Shown one piece after another: positions 14,811 to 18,100 of a stretch of 18,100 bases of DNA. The stretch covers positions 1-18,100 of the forward strand of contig DIDD01000043.1 in assembly GCA_002417965.1 (NCBI GenBank), written 5' to 3'. Positions within the stretch are counted from its first letter, which is position 1, and each line of letters opens with the position of its first letter. The DNA is from Veillonellaceae bacterium UBA5809 (GTDB taxonomy: Bacteria > Bacillota > Negativicutes > Veillonellales > Dialisteraceae). The notes below the pieces were generated by a model. It did not search any database, had not been told where the DNA came from, and was given only the letters and a program-made list of their open reading frames with translations. The position numbers and the translations under genes are program-made.

Positions 14811-15554
14811 ATGGCAGAAACGGCTCTGACCGCACTTGTAACAGGCGCTTCCCGCGGAATCGGGCGTGCAGCGGCGATTCATCTGGCATCTTTGGGATAT
14901 ACAGTAGGTATTAACTATGCAGGACACAAGGAGGAAGCGGAATCTGTCTGCCGGGAAATTGAACGGCAGGGAGGCGCTTCTGTCCTTATGCAGGGGGATG
15001 TATCATGCTCCAGTGATGTGGCGCGTATTTACCAGTCCGTGAAGGAGCAGTGGGGACATATAGATGTACTGGTCAACAATGCAGGTATCACCAGAGATGC
15101 TCTTTTGATACGGATGAAGGAAGAGGATTGGAACACAGTTATCCGTACAAATTTGACAGGAGCATTTCTTATGCTTCAGGGGGCATCAGTGCTGATGATG
15201 AAACAGCGGCACGGGTGTATTGTTAATATTACCTCGGTGGTAGGACTGACGGGCAATGTGGGACAGGTAAATTATGCAGCGGCCAAGGCGGGTCTGATTG
15301 GTATGACTAAAACTGCTGCCAAAGAACTGGCTGGGCGGGGGATCCGTGTAAATGCAGTGGCTCCTGGATTTATCCAGACATCTATGACACAGGCAATTCC
15401 TGATAAAATTCGTGAGGGCATGATTTCCTCCATCCCGATGAAACATATGGGAACACCGGAAAATGTAGCGGATGCAGTGTGCTTCCTTGTATCAGAACAG
15501 GCGTCCTACATTACGGGACAGGTTTTGCAAGTAGACGGCGGAATGGTTATGTAA
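14811..15554 (+). CDS. fabG: 3-oxoacyl-[acyl-carrier-protein] reductase
   Basis: FabG reduces 3-oxoacyl-ACP to 3-hydroxyacyl-ACP with NADPH. The 247-residue short-chain dehydrogenase has the cofactor motif TGASRGIG (11-18), NNAG (89-92), Asn114, and the catalytic Ser142 (NITSVVG), Tyr155 and Lys159 (YAAAK). The C-terminus VLQVDGGMVM is typical of FabG. Start ATG is two bases from the fabD stop. A candidate promoter for acpP overlaps its last codons. Confidence 0.97.
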   Translation: MAETALTALVTGASRGIGRAAAIHLASLGYTVGINYAGHKEEAESVCREIERQGGASVLMQGDVSCSSDVARIYQSVKEQWGHIDVLVNNAGITRDALLIRMKEEDWNTVIRTNLTGAFLMLQGASVLMMKQRHGCIVNITSVVGLTGNVGQVNYAAAKAGLIGMTKTAAKELAGRGIRVNAVAPGFIQTSMTQAIPDKIREGMISSIPMKHMGTPENVADAVCFLVSEQASYITGQVLQVDGGMVM

Positions 15555-15560
15555 TATAAT
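15532..15560 (+). promoter_or_regulatory. Candidate internal promoter for acpP
   Basis: TAGACG (15532-15537, 4 of 6), 17 bases, then consensus TATAAT (15555-15560) lies 38 bases ahead of the acpP start. ACP is needed in large amounts, so an extra promoter makes sense, but it is unproven. Confidence 0.4.
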
Positions 15561-15598
15561 CAATGATGTGTAATATTCCATGAAAGGGGGTGAAATCG

Positions 15599-15832
15599 AT
15601 GAGCACATTTGATAGAGTGAAAAAAATCGTTGTGGATCAGCTGGGAGCCAATGAAGCTGATGTACAGATAGATTCCACGTTCATTGACGACCTCGGTGCA
15701 GATTCTTTGGATATCGTAGAGCTGATTATGGCATTTGAAGAAGAATTTGAAATTGAAATTCCCGATGATGCGGCAGAAAAAATTAAGACTGTCCGTGACG
15801 CTGTGGACTATATTGATAAGCAGATTCAGTAA
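15599..15832 (+). CDS. acpP: Acyl carrier protein
   Basis: ACP carries the growing acyl chain on a 4'-phosphopantetheine arm attached to Ser36 in the DDLGADSLDIVEL motif. The protein is 77 residues and acidic, with the usual four-helix pattern: FDRVKKIVVDQL, the recognition helix after DSL, and EIEIPDDAAEKIKTV. A GTG at 15590 is in frame but lies within the strong AAAGGGGGTG ribosome binding site; the ATG at 15599 has proper spacing and gives the standard ACP N-terminus. It is followed by a stable hairpin and then a terminator-like structure before fabF. Confidence 0.98.
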   Translation: MSTFDRVKKIVVDQLGANEADVQIDSTFIDDLGADSLDIVELIMAFEEEFEIEIPDDAAEKIKTVRDAVDYIDKQIQ

Positions 15833-15842
15833 TGGAAATGAT

Positions 15843-15868
15843 GCCGGGGAACAGACAGTTTCCCCGGC
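15843..15868 (+). other. GC-rich hairpin just after acpP
   Basis: GCCGGGGAA (15843-15851) pairs perfectly with TTCCCCGGC (15860-15868) across an 8-base loop, 10 bases past the acpP stop. No T-run follows, so it is more likely to protect the 3' end of acpP mRNA or slow polymerase than to terminate by itself. Confidence 0.55.
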
Positions 15869-15894
15869 TCAACCATCATTTATGAGAAAATATG

Positions 15895-15928
15895 AAAAAA
15901 GCGGATAGGGTGTTCTGCCCGTTTTTTT
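15895..15928 (+). terminator. Terminator or attenuator between acpP and fabF
   Basis: AAAAAAGCGG (15895-15904) pairs with CCGTTTTTTT (15919-15928), nine standard pairs and one G-U, and ends in seven T. The stem is AT-heavy, so it may be leaky and let part of the transcription enter fabF-rnc. Confidence 0.55.
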
Positions 15929-16009
15929 GAGGTTTCCTCAGGAATACTGCGGCGTGTTGATCCAGACTGCCCATAGAGGCTTCTATATTTAGAGTGAGGT
16001 GCGGTGATC

Positions 16010-17254
16010 ATGAAAAGAAGAGTTGTTATCACAGGAATTGGTGTTGTTTCTCCTGTTGGAATAGGGACACAGGTTTTTTGGGATAATCTTTTAAAGGGAA
16101 AATCCGGTATAGGACCGATTACACAATTTGATGCATCGGACTTTCCCGTAAAAATTGCGGGTGAAGTCAAGGACTTTGATCCTATGGTATTTATTAAGGA
16201 TAAAAAGTCTATACGCCATATGGATAGAAATGCACAGTTTGCCCTGTCGGCAGCTATCATGGCGGCAGATGATGCACAATTGGATATGTCAAAGGAAAAC
16301 CATGAACGGGCAGGGGTGATTCTCGGTACCGGAATAGGCGGTGTGGCGACCATGGAAGATACCGTTCTCCGGATTGAAAAGAGAGGGCCTTCCAAGGTGA
16401 ATCCCTTCGCCGTTCCCATGATGATTGCCAATATGGCATCAGGACAGGTATCTATCCATTTTGAATTGATGGGACCTGTTCTTACGGATGTTACGGCCTG
16501 CGCATCAGGGAATAATGCCATCGGACTTTCCCTGCGTATGATTCAGTACGGCGATGCAGATGTCATGTTTGCAGGAGGCACGGAAGCGGCTGTGACAAAA
16601 GCGCCCATGGCTGGCTTTGCGGCCATGAAGGCCATGTCCACAAGGGACTGCCCTCCGGAAGAAGCATCCTGTCCGTTTGACAGCCGGAGAGACGGTTTCG
16701 TTTTGGGGGAAGGCAGTATTGTCCTGATTCTGGAAGAAATGGAGCATGCTGTTAAACGGGGCGCGCATATTTATGCGGAAGTATGCGGATACGGCACCAA
16801 TGGGGATGCATATCATGTTACAGCACCCAGACCCGGCGGCACACAGCAGCTTCGCTGCATGGAGATTGCCCTTCAGGATGCGGAAATGAAGCCGGAAGAT
16901 ATTGATTATATTAATGCCCATGGAACGTCCACAGAATTAAATGATGTCTGTGAGACCCATGCCATTAAAGAACTCTTGGGCAAGCATGCTTATGAAATTC
17001 CGGTCAGCTCAACCAAGTCCATGACAGGCCATCTTTTGGGTGCAGCCGGCGCTGTAGGCGTAGCGGTATGCGCACTTTCCATTGAACATAATCAGGTGCA
17101 TCCCACTATTAATTTGAAGCAGCCTGATCCCGAATGCGACCTTGACTATGTCAAGGAGGGCGGACGTCATGCTGAAGTCAATGCAGCCATGTCGAACTCT
17201 TTTGGATTTGGAGGTCATAACGCCGTGATTGTGCTGCGGCGCTTTGAGTCATGA
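16010..17254 (+). CDS. fabF: 3-oxoacyl-[acyl-carrier-protein] synthase II
   Basis: FabF elongates acyl-ACP by condensation with malonyl-ACP. From the ATG at 16010 it has 414 residues, typical for the family. The triad is Cys164 in TACASGNNA, His304 in INAHGTSTELND and His341 in TGHLLGAAG, with Lys336 in SSTKSM; the end has NSFGFGGHNAV. A GTG at 16004 is in frame but lies only two bases after GAGGTG (15996-16001), whereas the ATG has 8-base spacing. It follows a 177-base gap with a terminator-like hairpin. A weak TATATT (15984-15989) could be a -10 box. The stop overlaps the rnc start in ATGA. Confidence 0.97.
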   Translation: MKRRVVITGIGVVSPVGIGTQVFWDNLLKGKSGIGPITQFDASDFPVKIAGEVKDFDPMVFIKDKKSIRHMDRNAQFALSAAIMAADDAQLDMSKENHERAGVILGTGIGGVATMEDTVLRIEKRGPSKVNPFAVPMMIANMASGQVSIHFELMGPVLTDVTACASGNNAIGLSLRMIQYGDADVMFAGGTEAAVTKAPMAGFAAMKAMSTRDCPPEEASCPFDSRRDGFVLGEGSIVLILEEMEHAVKRGAHIYAEVCGYGTNGDAYHVTAPRPGGTQQLRCMEIALQDAEMKPEDIDYINAHGTSTELNDVCETHAIKELLGKHAYEIPVSSTKSMTGHLLGAAGAVGVAVCALSIEHNQVHPTINLKQPDPECDLDYVKEGGRHAEVNAAMSNSFGFGGHNAVIVLRRFES

Positions 17255-17985
17255 GTCATTTTGAAAACCGTCGGAAATTCCGTCTGGATCAGGTAAGAAA
17301 GTTTGCAGAGGACAATCATATTCCGGTTCAGAATATAGAATTGCTGAATACAGCCCTGACGCATACATCTTATGCCAATGAACATAAAAATGAAGTGATT
17401 CATGATAATGAACGCCTGGAATTTTTAGGGGATGCGGTGCTTGATTTAGTGATTGGAGAATATCTTTTTCTCCGTTTTCCCACATGGCCTGAAGGGGAAT
17501 TGACACGTGCAAAAGCAAGTGCTGTATGTAAAACAGCCTGTGCAGAATGTGCTGCTAAATTTCATATGGGCGATTATATGCGTCTTGGAAAAGGCGAAGA
17601 AATGACAGGCGGACGGCAGAGGATATCTATCCTAGGCGATGGTTTTGAAGCAGTTATTGGAGCTATTTATCTGGACAATAATTACGATGTGGTTTCCCGG
17701 TTTATTTTAAGTCATCTGAAAAAATTTCTTGATTTGATTGACCGCGGTGATTATGATCATGATTATAAATCTGATCTTCAGGAACTGGTTCAAAAGCATG
17801 GTGAAGCTTCTATTCATTATGAAGTTACCCGGGATGAAGGTCCTGATCACGATAAAACCATATGGATTGAAATTAAAATCAATGAGATTCCTATGGGGCA
17901 GGGATGCGGAAAGAGTAAGAAAGACGCAGCGCAGCAGGCGGCACGGGAAGCTATTGAAAAAATTCAGAACGGAACGGAGTTTTAG
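17251..17985 (+). CDS. rnc: Ribonuclease III
   Basis: RNase III cuts double-stranded RNA and processes rRNA precursors and structured mRNAs. The 244-residue protein has the signature NERLEFLGDAVLDLVIG with metal ligands Glu54, Glu57 and Asp61, and the second pair Asp130 and Glu133 in GDGFEAVIGAIYLD. A double-stranded RNA-binding domain spans about 168-240 (DYKSDLQELVQKHG, then GKSKKDAAQQAAREAIEKI). The start overlaps the fabF stop by four bases and no ribosome binding site is evident, so it depends on translational coupling. acpP-fabF-rnc order is common in bacteria. Confidence 0.97.
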   Translation: MSHFENRRKFRLDQVRKFAEDNHIPVQNIELLNTALTHTSYANEHKNEVIHDNERLEFLGDAVLDLVIGEYLFLRFPTWPEGELTRAKASAVCKTACAECAAKFHMGDYMRLGKGEEMTGGRQRISILGDGFEAVIGAIYLDNNYDVVSRFILSHLKKFLDLIDRGDYDHDYKSDLQELVQKHGEASIHYEVTRDEGPDHDKTIWIEIKINEIPMGQGCGKSKKDAAQQAAREAIEKIQNGTEF

Positions 17986-17988
17986 TTA

Positions 17989-18036
17989 AAAAGGGGCTGT
18001 GAAAAAATGAGAAATCATTTTTCCGCAGCCCCTTTT
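17989..18036 (+). terminator. Terminator of the fatty acid/rnc operon
   Basis: Arms of 22 bases (17989-18010 and 18015-18036) pair with one G-U and one mismatch around a GAAA tetraloop. The stem has a GGGGCTG core with outer AAAA/TTTT and begins 4 bases past the rnc stop. Confidence 0.88.
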
Positions 18037-18056
18037 ATATAGATATGGAAGGCCCT

Positions 18057-18100
18057 ATGTCTAAAAGAACGCATAATACCCCCTTACCCCCAATAATGAT
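18057..18100 (+). CDS. Possible start of the next gene (cut off by window edge)
   Basis: An ATG at 18057 preceded by GGAAGG (4-base spacing) opens a frame that stays open to the window end, beginning MSKRTHNTPLPPIM. Fourteen codons are too few to name a family. It starts only 20 bases past the rnc terminator and no promoter is clear, so this may be chance. Confidence 0.3.
   Translation, partial: MSKRTHNTPLPPIM

Noticed and set aside
15880..16521. Minus-strand frame of 213 codons over the fabF start
   Set aside because: It is antisense to fabF, whose catalytic motifs are intact; its composition (Ser/Ile/Pro-rich) is typical of a shadow frame.
1..18100. CRISPR arrays, tRNA or rRNA genes, insertion sequences, phage genes
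   Set aside because: I looked for regularly spaced repeats, transposase or integrase motifs and tRNA-like cloverleaf ends and saw none on either strand.

Overview
The window looks like a chromosomal segment from a mid-GC Firmicute. FapR directly upstream of plsX, fabH-fabD-fabG-acpP-fabF-rnc in tight order, and Shine-Dalgarno sites of the GGAGG type point to a Negativicutes genome, probably Veillonellaceae and Dialister- or Megasphaera-like. That placement is inference from gene order and protein style, not from a database search.

Layout. Positions 1-2842 hold minus-strand genes: a Frm2-type nitroreductase cut by the window edge, the MarR regulator just upstream of it, and an aldehyde dehydrogenase. 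A near-perfect 50-bp palindrome containing the marR promoter lies ahead of marR. Positions 2842-3393 encode a small GerMN-domain lipoprotein. Positions 3473-4318 hold the wreck of another minus-strand secreted-protein gene. It keeps its promoter and ribosome binding site, but its reading frame is broken several times.

Positions 4503-8125 are a tight plus-strand group of four genes: an arginine-deiminase-superfamily hydrolase, a lipoprotein polysaccharide deacetylase, a membrane-anchored phosphodiester glycosidase and an anchored protein of unknown function that may be a beta-propeller. The last three are probably exported and may act together on a cell-envelope glycopolymer. Positions 8198-9498 are pyrF-pyrE, the last two steps of de novo UMP synthesis, with their own promoter and a strong shared terminator. 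A flavin oxidoreductase of the nitronate monooxygenase/FabK superfamily faces them from the minus strand (9735-10790).

Positions 11195-17985 form the fatty acid and phospholipid synthesis cluster: the regulator FapR, PlsX, FabH, FabD, FabG, acyl carrier protein and FabF, followed by RNase III, which overlaps fabF by 4 bases. The cluster is well conserved, with all catalytic residues visible, but it has no dehydratase (FabZ), enoyl reductase or acetyl-CoA carboxylase gene here. A hairpin-plus-T-run between acpP and fabF, and a candidate promoter before acpP, suggest that ACP is expressed partly on its own. A strong terminator closes rnc, and one further reading frame may begin at 18057.

The regions that depart from an ordinary core genome are the four-gene envelope cluster, the decayed secreted gene, the MarR palindrome, and the structured non-coding stretches around 9620-9711 and 10940-11100.
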